Below, piece by piece: positions 46,242 through 54,640 of a stretch of 64,000 nt of DNA. Made by a program: the position numbers and the translations under genes. The stretch comes from JBPEWY01 sp965224095 (GTDB lineage Bacteria > Bacteroidota > Bacteroidia > Flavobacteriales > Flavobacteriaceae), in NCBI GenBank assembly GCA_965224095.1, contig OZ245039.1, positions 2,480,001 to 2,544,000 on the forward strand. The letters are read 5' to 3'. The notes under the pieces were generated by a model. That model was not told where the DNA came from, ran no database searches, and saw only the letters and a list, made by a program, of their open reading frames with translations. Every line of letters starts with the position of its first letter. Position 1 is the stretch's first letter.

Positions 46242-46850
46242 ATGAACAAGAACACTGAAATTTCTGAAATAGTAAGGGCTTTAAAGAATAACGACAAAAA
46301 GGCTTTTAAACTGGTCTATGATCTTCATGAGAGGAATCTCTATGCTTTTATTTTTGGTTACACAAAGAGTGAAACGCAGACCAAGGATATTCTTCAAGAG
46401 ACCTTTATAAAACTTTGGAACAACAGAGAATCATTAAAGCCCGAAAATTCGATAAAGAGCTTTCTGTTTAAAATTGCCTACAACACCTATATTGACAAGC
46501 TCCGTAGAAAGCGGAACGAACTTAACATACTTGACGAATGGAGACACAAAAGGATTGTGGATGCCCTGGATGAGGATCAAGAGGCAAGAAGATTAAGGAT
46601 TGAAATGGTTAGAAAAGCCATTGACCGTTTGCCCAGGAGATGCAAAGAGATATTCTTGCTTTGCAAATATGAGGGCTTTAAATATGGTGAGGTAAGCGAA
46701 ATTCTGGATATTTCCACAAAAACGGTACAGGCTCAGATGGTCAAGGCCTATAAATTGATTCGTGAAGAACTAGCTAACAAGAAAGATAAGCTACTCCTTT
46801 TTCTTAGTTTTAAAGTGGATAAACCAAAATGGTGGCCTTCTCTATCTTAG
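46242..46850 (+). CDS. ECF RNA polymerase sigma factor (FecI-like), cluster B
   Basis: 202-aa ECF sigma factor divergent from fecR. Region 2: AFKLVYDLHERNLYAFIFGYTK and DILQETFIKLWNNRESL (~18-65); region 4: LPRRCKEIFLLCKYEGFKYGEV and SEILDISTKTVQAQMVKAYK (~130-170). Similar to but clearly distinct from the cluster A sigma factor (7732-8328), so cross-talk may be limited. Together sigma, FecR and the STN-SusC make a complete cell-surface signalling chain for cluster B. Confidence 0.93.
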   Translation: MNKNTEISEIVRALKNNDKKAFKLVYDLHERNLYAFIFGYTKSETQTKDILQETFIKLWNNRESLKPENSIKSFLFKIAYNTYIDKLRRKRNELNILDEWRHKRIVDALDEDQEARRLRIEMVRKAIDRLPRRCKEIFLLCKYEGFKYGEVSEILDISTKTVQAQMVKAYKLIREELANKKDKLLLFLSFKVDKPKWWPSLS

Positions 46851-46967
46851 ACCGGACATTCTGTTGCGAGATTTAGAGTTAGAAAAATTAACTTTGAATC
46901 ATGAAAAGAAGAAAACAGCATCAACAACAAATGTTAAATCTATGACTTAACTTTGAACTGAGTTGGT

Positions 46968-47381
46968 TCAAATTCGTTTGAAGACGTACAGTTTTACAGT
47001 ATCCATGTCCTCTATTTCTTCATATATAAAAGTAAATAATCTTCTTATTTTATTCTCGGTCACAACCAGTGCCTTATTTAAATAAAGGACTGCGAAGGTC
47101 AATAAAACTGATAAGCCTCCTATTATTGAATAATACTGGGCATTGGTATAATCATTACTTGGAAGAAAAGTGTAGAAAGTATAAAAAACTCCCAAACAAA
47201 CAACGGCTCTGGAAATCCATTGGAAAAATAATTTATATTCGCTCAATACCTGGTTAGACATGAATAACATCATCAGACCAGAGGACAAGGCAAATAAGCA
47301 TAATCCAAGAGCATTTAAAAAAGAGGACATCCATGCAAAGCTAAACATCCCCTTTTGACTTGGTTCTGCAAACAAATGCAA
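46968..47381 (-). CDS. Small integral membrane protein of unknown function
   Basis: 137 aa with about four hydrophobic helices: MSSFLNALGLCLFALSSGLM, ISRAVVCLGVFYTFYTFLP, YYSIIGGLSVLLTFAVLYLN, plus a charged C-terminal tail (YEEIEDMDTVKLYVFKRI). I do not recognise a family. It stands alone between the cluster B sigma gene and a small lipoprotein, inside the proposed integrated region. The hydrophobic pattern and good start context make it a likely real gene. Confidence 0.5.
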   Translation of the reverse strand: MHLFAEPSQKGMFSFAWMSSFLNALGLCLFALSSGLMMLFMSNQVLSEYKLFFQWISRAVVCLGVFYTFYTFLPSNDYTNAQYYSIIGGLSVLLTFAVLYLNKALVVTENKIRRLFTFIYEEIEDMDTVKLYVFKRI

Positions 47382-47451
47382 GAATAATGAGAATAATATA
47401 ATTTAGGATAAAAGTGTTAAATAAACACTATTCCTTAAAAAGAAGAAATTT

Positions 47452-47628
47452 TTAACCTTCCTGATTGTCTGGAATACCATTACAGTTGCGGTCGTTCGGC
47501 GCGCAATTTTTGTCTTTGTCTGTTGCTTGAACTTCAATTCCATTATTTTCTAATTCTTCGGACGTAGTCTCAGGTGTGCAAGATGTCTCAAATGCGACTA
47601 AAAAAGCCGCTAAAACTAATCTTTTCAT
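47452..47628 (-). CDS. Small lipoprotein with DxDxNC-type calcium-binding-like tail
   Basis: 58 codons from ATG 47628 to TAA at 47454-47452. MKRLVLAAFLVAFETSC is a lipoprotein signal with the acceptor Cys at 17. The mature part is acidic and ends with DKDKNCAPNDRNCNGIPDNQ, two cysteines flanking DxDxxC / NDRNCNGIPD repeats that resemble thrombospondin type-3 calcium loops. Small lipoproteins of this kind are widespread in Flavobacteriaceae and uncharacterised. Monocistronic. Confidence 0.65.
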   Translation of the reverse strand: MKRLVLAAFLVAFETSCTPETTSEELENNGIEVQATDKDKNCAPNDRNCNGIPDNQEG

Positions 47629-47856
47629 TTTTGTAGTATTTAAGGTTAATTACGTCCAAATTACCTTAAATACTTACATTTAAACGAGGTGTAAACGATT
47701 AGTTGCTAAGTATTTATTAACAATATTTATATACTAATTAGCATAAATTTGAACGTAATTGCAATATAGAAAGATGTAGTTTATCGAAAAAGAGGATTTA
47801 CCTTCCAAATGGTGAGGTTCTTCCTTTTAATACTAAAAACCTTCTTAAGAAAATAT

Positions 47857-49077
47857 TTATAATTTGTTTAGTTGTTCTTGATATTGGTCAAGAATATTAT
47901 TGGGCAAAGATTTTAAATAAACCTGAGTAGTGGATAATTTACTATGTCCTAACATAGCTGATATTGCAGCTAGGGGTACATTTTGAAGTAGGGCATGGGT
48001 AGCAAAGCTATGACGGGACACATAGGAAGTTAGGTTTTCTTCAATTCCACATAACTCTGCTATTTTCTTTAAACCCTTGTTATACCTTTTAAGCGCCCAT
48101 TGAGCATCTTTATATTGTAATTCCAGAGTATCTCGCTTTAAAATAGGGAGAATAAAGCTGCTTTTATTTTTGTTTTTAGTATAGAACCTTAGGATAGGTT
48201 TAAGTTGTTCTGTTATCTTGATATCATACGGTTTGGAGGTTTTTTTTCGCTGAAACTTTATTCTGCCATCTTTTATATTTTCCAATTTTAAAAAAGCCAT
48301 ATCAATAAATGACATTCCTAGCAACATATAAGAAAGAACAAAGTAATTCCTATAGTGAAATAAACTACTTTCAGAATTAAGTTTTAGGGTAAGTATTTTT
48401 TTTACATTTTCAACGTTAATCGCTCTTTTTCCTGTTGGATTGGTTTTTATTTTGTATTTATCAAAGGGATGATTTTCTGTTTCAAATACTCCTTCTTTCA
48501 GCCCTTTATTATAAATAGCTTTTAATGTCCTTAGATAAGAAGCGAGTCCATTTAAAGAATTGCCGGGTTTAGAAAGATGAAAAGACTCAAACTTTTTTAA
48601 AAAGTTGTAGTTTACCTCCTCAAAACAAATATCCTTATTGAGCTTAAAAGTTTTTAAAATATTGAGTAAACCTTCGTATGATCTAGCAGATCCTAAGCGT
48701 TGTTCTTTTCTGAGTTCTTCTACTTTTTTGAAACCAAAGTTGAGAAAGGAATTATGAACTTTTTTATTTGCAATTTTTGCTTTTAAATCAGAGACACTAA
48801 TAAATTCAATATCATTCTTTTTGGATACTTCATTAATAATATTTAATGCATCCGAAATTTGGTTTTGAAGTGAAGTATTTAAATCAACAACTGGAATTGA
48901 GTTTTTGTACGAATTCTTTATCTTTTTTTTGGTATCATCCCAATAAGCCTCTGGTACTGAAATGCCAGTAGCTATAGATGTGGTTCTTTGGTAATGCCCT
49001 AGACGCAATATAATGGGATACGAATTATCCTTTCGCCTTCTCCGCTTGTCCAGGCTTAATGTTATTGTAGTGTTCAT
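47857..49077 (-). CDS. Tyrosine recombinase / integrase (phage-type, SAM-like N-terminus)
   Basis: 406-aa site-specific recombinase. Arm-binding N-terminus (~1-90), SAM-like core-binding domain (~105-195) and catalytic domain (~215-395) with RHSFATH (Arg355), LGHSKLSTTQVY (His378, nucleophile Tyr387). The helix that usually carries the first catalytic Arg (RGMSFIDMA in relatives) here reads LLGMSFIDMAFL, with Leu at that place, so activity should be checked. The start codon lies about 140 bp from a partial tRNA-Asn, with the gene pointing into the left-hand region, as expected for the integrase of an element whose right end is at ~49264. Confidence 0.9.
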   Translation of the reverse strand: MNTTITLSLDKRRRRKDNSYPIILRLGHYQRTTSIATGISVPEAYWDDTKKKIKNSYKNSIPVVDLNTSLQNQISDALNIINEVSKKNDIEFISVSDLKAKIANKKVHNSFLNFGFKKVEELRKEQRLGSARSYEGLLNILKTFKLNKDICFEEVNYNFLKKFESFHLSKPGNSLNGLASYLRTLKAIYNKGLKEGVFETENHPFDKYKIKTNPTGKRAINVENVKKILTLKLNSESSLFHYRNYFVLSYMLLGMSFIDMAFLKLENIKDGRIKFQRKKTSKPYDIKITEQLKPILRFYTKNKNKSSFILPILKRDTLELQYKDAQWALKRYNKGLKKIAELCGIEENLTSYVSRHSFATHALLQNVPLAAISAMLGHSKLSTTQVYLKSLPNNILDQYQEQLNKL

Positions 49078-49215
49078 AAAATAAAATTACAAAAATTTGC
49101 ACATAATTTGCACATAATTATGTAATATTATTTGATTCTATTTAATATTAAATTTTCCTATATATCTAATAATCAATAGATTACGAATAAAAAAAGAATG
49201 CAATAAGTATAAATC

Positions 49216-49264
49216 GTATGACTGTTAATCAGAGGGTCCTTGGTTCGAGCCCAAGAGGGGGAGC
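49216..49264 (+). other. Partial tRNA-Asn (3' half): attachment-site remnant
   Basis: From the anticodon loop (TGACTGTTAATCA, anticodon GTT) through the T arm (CTTGG-TTCGAGC-CCAAG) to the acceptor 3' strand (AGGGGGAG) the sequence is that of tRNA-Asn. The 5' half (acceptor 5' strand, D arm) is missing; the bases before 49216 are unrelated. This is what remains when an element integrates into the tRNA 3' half and restores the gene with its own copy at the other junction, which would lie left of this window. Confidence 0.8.
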
Positions 49265-49271
49265 AAAAAAT

Positions 49272-49303
49272 AAAAAGGCGGTACTTAAGTACCGCCTTTT
49301 TAT
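49272..49303 (+). terminator. Terminator of the former tRNA-Asn gene
   Basis: A perfect palindrome AAAAAGGCGGTACTT / AAGTACCGCCTTTTT followed by ATTTTT, 8 bases after the tRNA fragment. It is the natural end of the tRNA transcript and marks the start of host chromosomal DNA to the right. From about 49305 to 49835 I see no convincing gene. Confidence 0.8.
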
Positions 49304-49889
49304 TTTTAACCTTTTCTTTTACAAAGAAAGTTGATTATTTAATTATAACCCGCTTAAATAATCGTATTGGTTTTTCTTCTTGGGCATACGTGTAAATATT
49401 TATATCTTTCTACAGCTAACTTAAAATTATGCGGGAACAACGTAAACAACATTTCGGATTTCATTGACCTTACTTGAGAAAATGCGTAGTATTTTGCTGA
49501 CCCCTAAGAGAAGGCATAGTATAATTTCTCAATATATTTATTCCTGCTCGAATTTTTAAATTCCGGGCGGGATGGTAAAGCTTACAAGGAAAGTAAGGTA
49601 ATTTTCCTATGATTGGAAATACAACAGAATGAACCGGATAACTGCTTACTTTTCTTATTATACAGCCCTGAGTATGCTTTAAAAAGGGGGACACGCTTCA
49701 TAAATACTTATATTATACGAAGCGTGTTTAGTAAAGGAGGTTTTCCTGGGATCCAAGGATTCGGAGGTATTTTATAAAGCCAGAACAAACTTAGCAAATA
49801 TTTTTAAATAAGGACAAATTTGTCCGCTTGTTTTTATGGCGAATGCGCTACTTTTCTTGTTAAGATCGTTGCAATACGGAAAAATTTCT

Positions 49890-50117
49890 ATGGGATTAAC
49901 AAAAGACGAGCAAGCTTATCTTAAACGGTTGGGGGCTTACGTTGTAATGCTTCGTGAGGAATCTAGTATGAAGCAGTATGAGCTGGCCGATCTTCTGGAC
50001 GTAGATGTGCGGGTAGTAAGACGTCTGGAAAAAGGAGAAACAAACCCTCAAATAGTTTCCTTATTGCGATTTGCTGTAGCACTAAATGTAAAGCCTGAGG
50101 AATTTTTATATCTCTGA
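49890..50117 (+). CDS. XRE-family helix-turn-helix regulator
   Basis: About 75 aa from ATG 49890 (MGLTKDEQAYLKRLG); the frame also has an upstream ATG at 49836, which would add an unrelated 18 residues. A single HTH_3 domain covers most of it: LREESSMKQYELADLLDVDVRVVRRLEKGETNPQ and a closing LLRFAVALNVKPEEFL. No sensor domain and no antitoxin or toxin partner is adjacent. Function unknown beyond DNA binding. Confidence 0.75.
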   Translation: MGLTKDEQAYLKRLGAYVVMLREESSMKQYELADLLDVDVRVVRRLEKGETNPQIVSLLRFAVALNVKPEEFLYL

Positions 50118-50401
50118 AGGGGGTAGGGTCAAGGTACGCAGAAATCATAGGTGAGACCAAAAAGGGCTTGCTTATTTTAAATGCGGATTTCTCATATTTG
50201 AAATATGATTTGGGTTTTGTATAGAATTTAGGGAACTTATGTTAACAGTATCGCATGGTAAAACATTAACCGGTGCCTTCCTTTTACCTTTTCCGAGACT
50301 AAAAAAGAGATAACAAGATTAATAGCTTTGCAAAATTTTTTAAGAACTAAATATGGAGTACCAGGCTTAAACACTGATTATTAACAGTTTCCGGAGAGAA
50401 T

Positions 50402-50431
50402 AAAAAGGCCACACAAAGGTGTGGCCTTTTT
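50402..50431. terminator. Bidirectional terminator between XRE regulator and M14 peptidase
   Basis: AAAAAGGCCACAC, loop AAAG, GTGTGGCCTTTTT. A- and T-tracts on both sides let it work in both directions; its likely client is the carboxypeptidase gene whose stop is at 50436. The stretch 50118-50401 holds no other feature I can support. Confidence 0.8.
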
Positions 50432-50435
50432 GTTT

Positions 50436-52298
50436 TTATCCTTTAGTAACTTTATAGGTGAACCCATTTCCCACGGCTTCCCTCTTTCCGGCAACAAGCG
50501 GAAGCAGCGTTCCGTTAATATTAATGTCTAACGAGGTTCCGTTGGGAACCTGGTTTTCTACCTGTACCCTTACGGGAAGATATATGGTTTCACCTGGCTC
50601 CAAAATAAAACCCTTGGTTTTAAGTAATTTTGATTTTCTGATGGTAGATTCCGATAATTGTCCTGTTCTTCGTATAATCTCATCAGGTAATTCAACTTCC
50701 CATCCGGGACTTATGGCTTGCTCGTCAAAATCGTAAATGAGCTCTACGGGAACATCTAAAAAATTTTGTGCTGCAATGGTCAACGACAAGGATTCAACAA
50801 TAGAGGTGGTATTAAAGTTTCTGCAACTCACATTACTGCTTCGTTGGATTTGTGTGGTTAATGGCATATCGTTTTCGTGTTTAACCACGGCACCAACACA
50901 CCAATGAAGCTCCCCCCAGGAATTGGTACCTGTTGGCGTGGTCCAGCTAAAGGTCTCTACTTTTCCTCCGGGAGGAACAGTAATGGTTTTTGAGCCGATA
51001 AGAATAGCATTCGGATTGGGAAATTCCAATGAAATTCTCGGATCGGTATAATACACGTCCAGAGTTACATTGTTTTGTGCCATTCCGGTATTGTTATTAA
51101 CTCTTACATTGAGATCAACTGTAGCATTTTGATTTAAGGTAGCCGGAACAGTCCATATGTCCGGACTTACCCAAAACGGAGCTGACCATCCTGAACCAGT
51201 CCATACCGCAGAGGGCTCTGCTCCGGTATCACTTCCGTGGTCTCTAATATACAAACCTGTCCTGGAGGCGTCATGTAGTAGGGCCAGTGCTGCGGCATAA
51301 TTTTCCTGGGCACTGGGCAAAATTTCCGTAGTAGGTGGATTAAAACCTGCTAAATTGGTGGGAGTGGGACGAAGCTCCGGGGTAAAAGCGGCCGCTCTGT
51401 GTTCCTCCCACATGTAATCAGTGGTTTCACCCGATGCAGTATATCCGATAGTTTCAGAGTATACATGTCCGTGAACCGATTGTATCCTGTCTATATTTCT
51501 TTTAACAATACTTTCCAAAGTGGTTTCACCCGGAGGATCTGAAGTTGTATAAGCCCAGGGGCGTAAATACAACTCACTAAAACTGTGATAGCTCACAAAA
51601 GTTTTTAGATTGTTTCTGGTTGCTACAAAATTGCGAATCACTACATTCTCAGGCTCACTAAAAGGAGCCGTCCCTCTGTAAGTGTCATGACTGGGTGTAC
51701 CCGACGAACCGGATGAAAGCCCCCATTGGAAGCCCCAGTTTCTGTTTAAATCCACACCATAAGTTCCATCACCGTTATTTCGCCGGTTTTTTCTCCAGAA
51801 CCTCGGATGTTCCTCAATCTCCTGCCTTACTACCGGATCGGGGCTATTTAATTTTGTAAGCCAATCACTGGGTAATGGTACCGAATGTGTATGAGCATGT
51901 CCATCCGGATTGGCAATGGGAATAATCCAAATCTGAGCAGCATCAATATCGGCCTTTAATTCACTGTTTGTGCTATACTCGTCCAGCATTCTGTCTGCAA
52001 TATATAACAGATTCTCAACAGTAATCCATTCTCTGGCGTGGATTAGCGACATAAAAACAACATCGCCTTTTAAGGGATCATTTACAGTTGGATTCTGAGC
52101 TATTTTAAGTGCTTTAATAGGTGTTCCGTTTAAACTGTTACCAATAGTTTCAATTTTAGTTAATGATGGATAATTTGAATGTAGCGTATTTAATGCGTCA
52201 TCTATTTGCGCCGGAGTCCTATAGTTGGAATACGAAAGTGTTTGACCCTGTACGGAAAAAGTAAAAAGACTCACGAGTATTATTGCAAGATATTTCAT
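50436..52298 (-). CDS. Secreted M14 zinc carboxypeptidase
   Basis: 620-aa exported carboxypeptidase removing C-terminal residues from peptides. Signal peptide MKYLAIILVSLFTFSVQGQ; M14 domain (~25-345) with zinc ligands in HAREW (His87, Glu90) and YHSFSELYLRPW (~227), substrate-binding YGVDLNRNWGFQWG, and the catalytic Glu in FTPELRPTP near 300. The C-terminal ~250 residues are two beta-sandwich domains (NNNTGMAQNNVTLDVYYTDP; ISPGWEVELPDEI) typical of secreted Bacteroidota enzymes. No M14 propeptide is fused; a separate lipoprotein encoded 35 bp upstream may replace it. Confidence 0.9.
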   Translation of the reverse strand: MKYLAIILVSLFTFSVQGQTLSYSNYRTPAQIDDALNTLHSNYPSLTKIETIGNSLNGTPIKALKIAQNPTVNDPLKGDVVFMSLIHAREWITVENLLYIADRMLDEYSTNSELKADIDAAQIWIIPIANPDGHAHTHSVPLPSDWLTKLNSPDPVVRQEIEEHPRFWRKNRRNNGDGTYGVDLNRNWGFQWGLSSGSSGTPSHDTYRGTAPFSEPENVVIRNFVATRNNLKTFVSYHSFSELYLRPWAYTTSDPPGETTLESIVKRNIDRIQSVHGHVYSETIGYTASGETTDYMWEEHRAAAFTPELRPTPTNLAGFNPPTTEILPSAQENYAAALALLHDASRTGLYIRDHGSDTGAEPSAVWTGSGWSAPFWVSPDIWTVPATLNQNATVDLNVRVNNNTGMAQNNVTLDVYYTDPRISLEFPNPNAILIGSKTITVPPGGKVETFSWTTPTGTNSWGELHWCVGAVVKHENDMPLTTQIQRSSNVSCRNFNTTSIVESLSLTIAAQNFLDVPVELIYDFDEQAISPGWEVELPDEIIRRTGQLSESTIRKSKLLKTKGFILEPGETIYLPVRVQVENQVPNGTSLDININGTLLPLVAGKREAVGNGFTYKVTKG

Positions 52299-52333
52299 GA
52301 TTTTTAAGTTTTTAGTAATTAATTCTAATGCTA

Positions 52334-52993
52334 TTATTGAATATTATATCCGGCAGCTTCCAGCTGATCAATCTGATAATCAAAGGCAGAGCCATAAACT
52401 ACATACCCTTGTTCCAAAGGCTTAGTACTCACTATGTCAATATCCATTTCATTAATTTTTTGAATATCTTCTCTTGAATATACCGTGATTTGAATACTCC
52501 GGGGCCTAACTTCGGTTTCCATATTTTGAAGTTTAAACCCTAATTCCTGAATACGTGATAATCCCGAAAGACTACCGTAAATTGCCCAATAGTCTTTTTC
52601 CCTTTTAAGGACTTTTATATTGTACTCATCGAGTTGCTTTTGTACATTATCGTTTCTTTCTCCGGAGAGATTAAGATTATTTGACGCTATAAGTTTTACC
52701 AATTTAAATGAGGTTTGCATAGGATTCGCTTCTTTTACGGTATATCCAATATTTTCCAATTCTGAAACAACATCCTGGTTGTCTGAATAAAAATACAGGG
52801 TGTTATTATCTACGTGTTTTATTTCCACATCTAATTCCTGCTCAATTAAAGCAGCTTCTGCGGCGTCTCCAATCTGGATGCTCTTAACAGGTCTTTTATC
52901 TGCAGGTTCCAGTTTTATACCCTTGTTACAGGAAATGCATACAAAGGATAGTAAGGCGTAAGCCCCTAAAGAATATGTTTTTAGTTTTTTCAT
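52334..52993 (-). CDS. Lipoprotein with M14-prodomain-like repeats
   Basis: 219 aa; lipobox SFVCISC. The mature part contains about three repeats of ~65 residues, each ending with a pattern like L..xGYxV: DVVSELENIGYTVKEA, LSRIQELGFKLQ, and ITVYSREDIQKINEMDIDI with GYVVYGSAFDYQIDQLEAAGYN. Such DIQKLxxLGxDI / QLxxAGY repeats occur at the N-terminus of some bacterial M14 carboxypeptidases. As the gene immediately precedes an M14 enzyme lacking them, it could act as a detached inhibitor, chaperone or substrate-recruiting partner. That role is inference. Confidence 0.55.
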   Translation of the reverse strand: MKKLKTYSLGAYALLSFVCISCNKGIKLEPADKRPVKSIQIGDAAEAALIEQELDVEIKHVDNNTLYFYSDNQDVVSELENIGYTVKEANPMQTSFKLVKLIASNNLNLSGERNDNVQKQLDEYNIKVLKREKDYWAIYGSLSGLSRIQELGFKLQNMETEVRPRSIQITVYSREDIQKINEMDIDIVSTKPLEQGYVVYGSAFDYQIDQLEAAGYNIQ

Positions 52994-53184
52994 AATATTT
53001 TATTTTAGATTAAAACAATTCGATTTGCTATTCTGAATAGCTGTCAGTGAAAGGAATTTTGATCTTCCACTAAAAGAGATTAATGCTATGACATTTATTT
53101 TGTAATAGCAGGTCTGGAAGAGGTGTCTCGAAATTAAATGTACCGAATACCATGGGCAAGATAAAGCGAAAAAGGAATAGAAAA

Positions 53185-53225
53185 AAGGGGTTAATCACCC
53201 ATAAAACACTGGTTATTAACCCCTT
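53185..53225 (-). terminator. Terminator of the 54951-53412 operon
   Basis: Perfect 11-bp stem AAGGGGTTAAT / ATTAACCCCTT with a 19-nt loop; on the minus strand a run of T follows. It lies about 190 bases past the stop at 53412. Apart from this hairpin, 52994-53411 shows nothing I can support. Confidence 0.65.
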
Positions 53226-53411
53226 AATAAAAACCTCCCAGGTTGGTGGATCTTCCTAATAAATTATTTTTTATACCTGTAAATTAAAACGATAAGGTGT
53301 TTCAAGTTGTGTTAAGAGGGTGATATAGGAAAAATTTATCAGGAAGTTTACTGAATAAACAGCCGTGTGATTTTTGGTATTAATGTCTGTGTACAGTACA
53401 TATGGCTCTTA

Positions 53412-53936
53412 TTACTCGCAGGTAACACTATTTGAATTTATTTGATCTCTCTGCGCATTTTCTTTACAGAGATTTAAAGCATACGTTTCTCTTTTGAACT
53501 TTTCTTTAAACCTGCATAATTCCAGGGCTATATTTTTCTTTTTATAAGGTCCAACATATACCTGGTATTTGTCTTTTCCTGACATACACTCATACTCCGG
53601 GATAAAAATAAATCCGGCTTTTTGGTTGTATCCAAAATTTACTAACTGCGCTACTCTTTGCTGAGCTTCTGCTTTTGTGTCGAAAGCACTTTCAGTAATA
53701 ATGTACTCCTCTTTTTTTACGGATATCCCCGAATCATTTATACATTTTTGAACTCCGGCGATGATTCCTCCGATGGTTGTGATAAACAATAGAATTTTTC
53801 CTGCCTGTGTATTTAAATGATCAAGAATTTTAGAAAATAGACTCGCCTTTTTCTTATTTGAATCCGGATTCGGATCTTTACTTTTGTTTACTGACTCTGA
53901 CATTTTTATGTAGTTTAAATGAACTTTAAAGGTCAT
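53412..53936 (-). CDS. Single-pass membrane protein with SPOR-like domain
   Basis: 174 aa (163 from the alternative ATG at 53903). A charged N-terminus, one transmembrane helix (ILLFITTIGGIIAGVQ, ~68-83) and a C-terminal domain with the alternating pattern of SPOR domains: AEAQQRVAQLVNFGYNQKAGF and KDKYQVYVGPYKKKNIALE. SPOR domains bind denuded peptidoglycan at division sites. Three cysteines in the C-terminal part could be disulfide-bonded. The ATG at 53936 overlaps the upstream stop as ATGA, which supports that start through translational coupling. Confidence 0.55.
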   Translation of the reverse strand: MTFKVHLNYIKMSESVNKSKDPNPDSNKKKASLFSKILDHLNTQAGKILLFITTIGGIIAGVQKCINDSGISVKKEEYIITESAFDTKAEAQQRVAQLVNFGYNQKAGFIFIPEYECMSGKDKYQVYVGPYKKKNIALELCRFKEKFKRETYALNLCKENAQRDQINSNSVTCE

Positions 53937-54640
53937 TTATATACCGGTCTCAGATGAGCTATTTCTCTGGCAAAATCCACACGTAAAGCTAAAATACCTG
54001 ATGGTGTCATTCCAATTACAAATGGCCCCGTTGTTGTATATCTGTTGGTAAAATAAATCATGCAATATCCCGATTCATAAATCAATAGGTCACCAGCTTT
54101 ATAGCCGTCAGAAACTCTTTCGAAATGAGGTATTAACTGGGAAGCACTTACTTCTACCCGATCAGTTATTCCGTTTTGATTTAGTACATGGGTAATAAAA
54201 GAAGGAGAGTTAAAACCTTCTGCCGGAAATTTTCCATTGACATTGAATTTAATTTCCCGGTTTTGGAGTTTTATAATATCATCGAAAACAGATCGTAATT
54301 GATCATTAATTTCATCGGTAAATAAGTAATACTTTCTGTCTGCAGGCGAAATATCAATTTTATATTTTTTAAAGTTATCGGCTTCATGTAAACGTTGATT
54401 GAGCAGAGACAGTTCCTGATTTAATTTTTTAATTTGTTGCTCTTTATACGTAACGGTGTCCGTTAGTTCCAATACTTTTTGATTCATTTGGTTTACCTGA
54501 CTGTTGGTCCAATAAAGCCATAAAACACCACCTACCAATAGAATTGAAATAGTAATTAACGATCTTTTTCGAAAGATCTTTTCCCGGGAATTTTTTCTCT
54601 CAATAATCTTATCAATCTCCTGATTTTCCATATCGCTCAT
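53933..54640 (-). CDS. Membrane-anchored coiled-coil protein with degenerate NlpC/P60-like domain
   Basis: 235 aa: cytoplasmic N-terminus, one transmembrane helix (SLITISILLVGGVLWLYW, ~27-44), coiled coil (~48-90, MNQKVLELTDTVTYKEQQ and on), then a globular domain. The latter has GFNSPSFITHVLNQNG and YKAGDLLIYESGYCMIYF, resembling the Cys-containing GFDCSGF and the GDLVFF..HVGIY blocks of NlpC/P60 cell-wall hydrolases. The catalytic Cys position is occupied by Asn/Ser, so it would be inactive or substrate-binding only. Linked by ATGA overlaps to genes on both sides. Confidence 0.45.
   Translation of the reverse strand: MSDMENQEIDKIIERKNSREKIFRKRSLITISILLVGGVLWLYWTNSQVNQMNQKVLELTDTVTYKEQQIKKLNQELSLLNQRLHEADNFKKYKIDISPADRKYYLFTDEINDQLRSVFDDIIKLQNREIKFNVNGKFPAEGFNSPSFITHVLNQNGITDRVEVSASQLIPHFERVSDGYKAGDLLIYESGYCMIYFTNRYTTTGPFVIGMTPSGILALRVDFAREIAHLRPVYK

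Noticed and set aside
7732..46850. Reading the two SusCD clusters as polysaccharide utilisation loci
   Set aside because: No glycoside hydrolase, lyase, sulfatase or sugar transporter lies in either cluster; the GH97 at 1006-2985 is separated from them by the pxp operon and gene fossils. The neighbours are thiol-disulfide proteins and peptidases.
49470..49694. 74-codon minus-strand frame in the gap after the tRNA fragment
   Set aside because: Low-complexity mix without family resemblance or regulatory context; I see no gene in 49305-49835.
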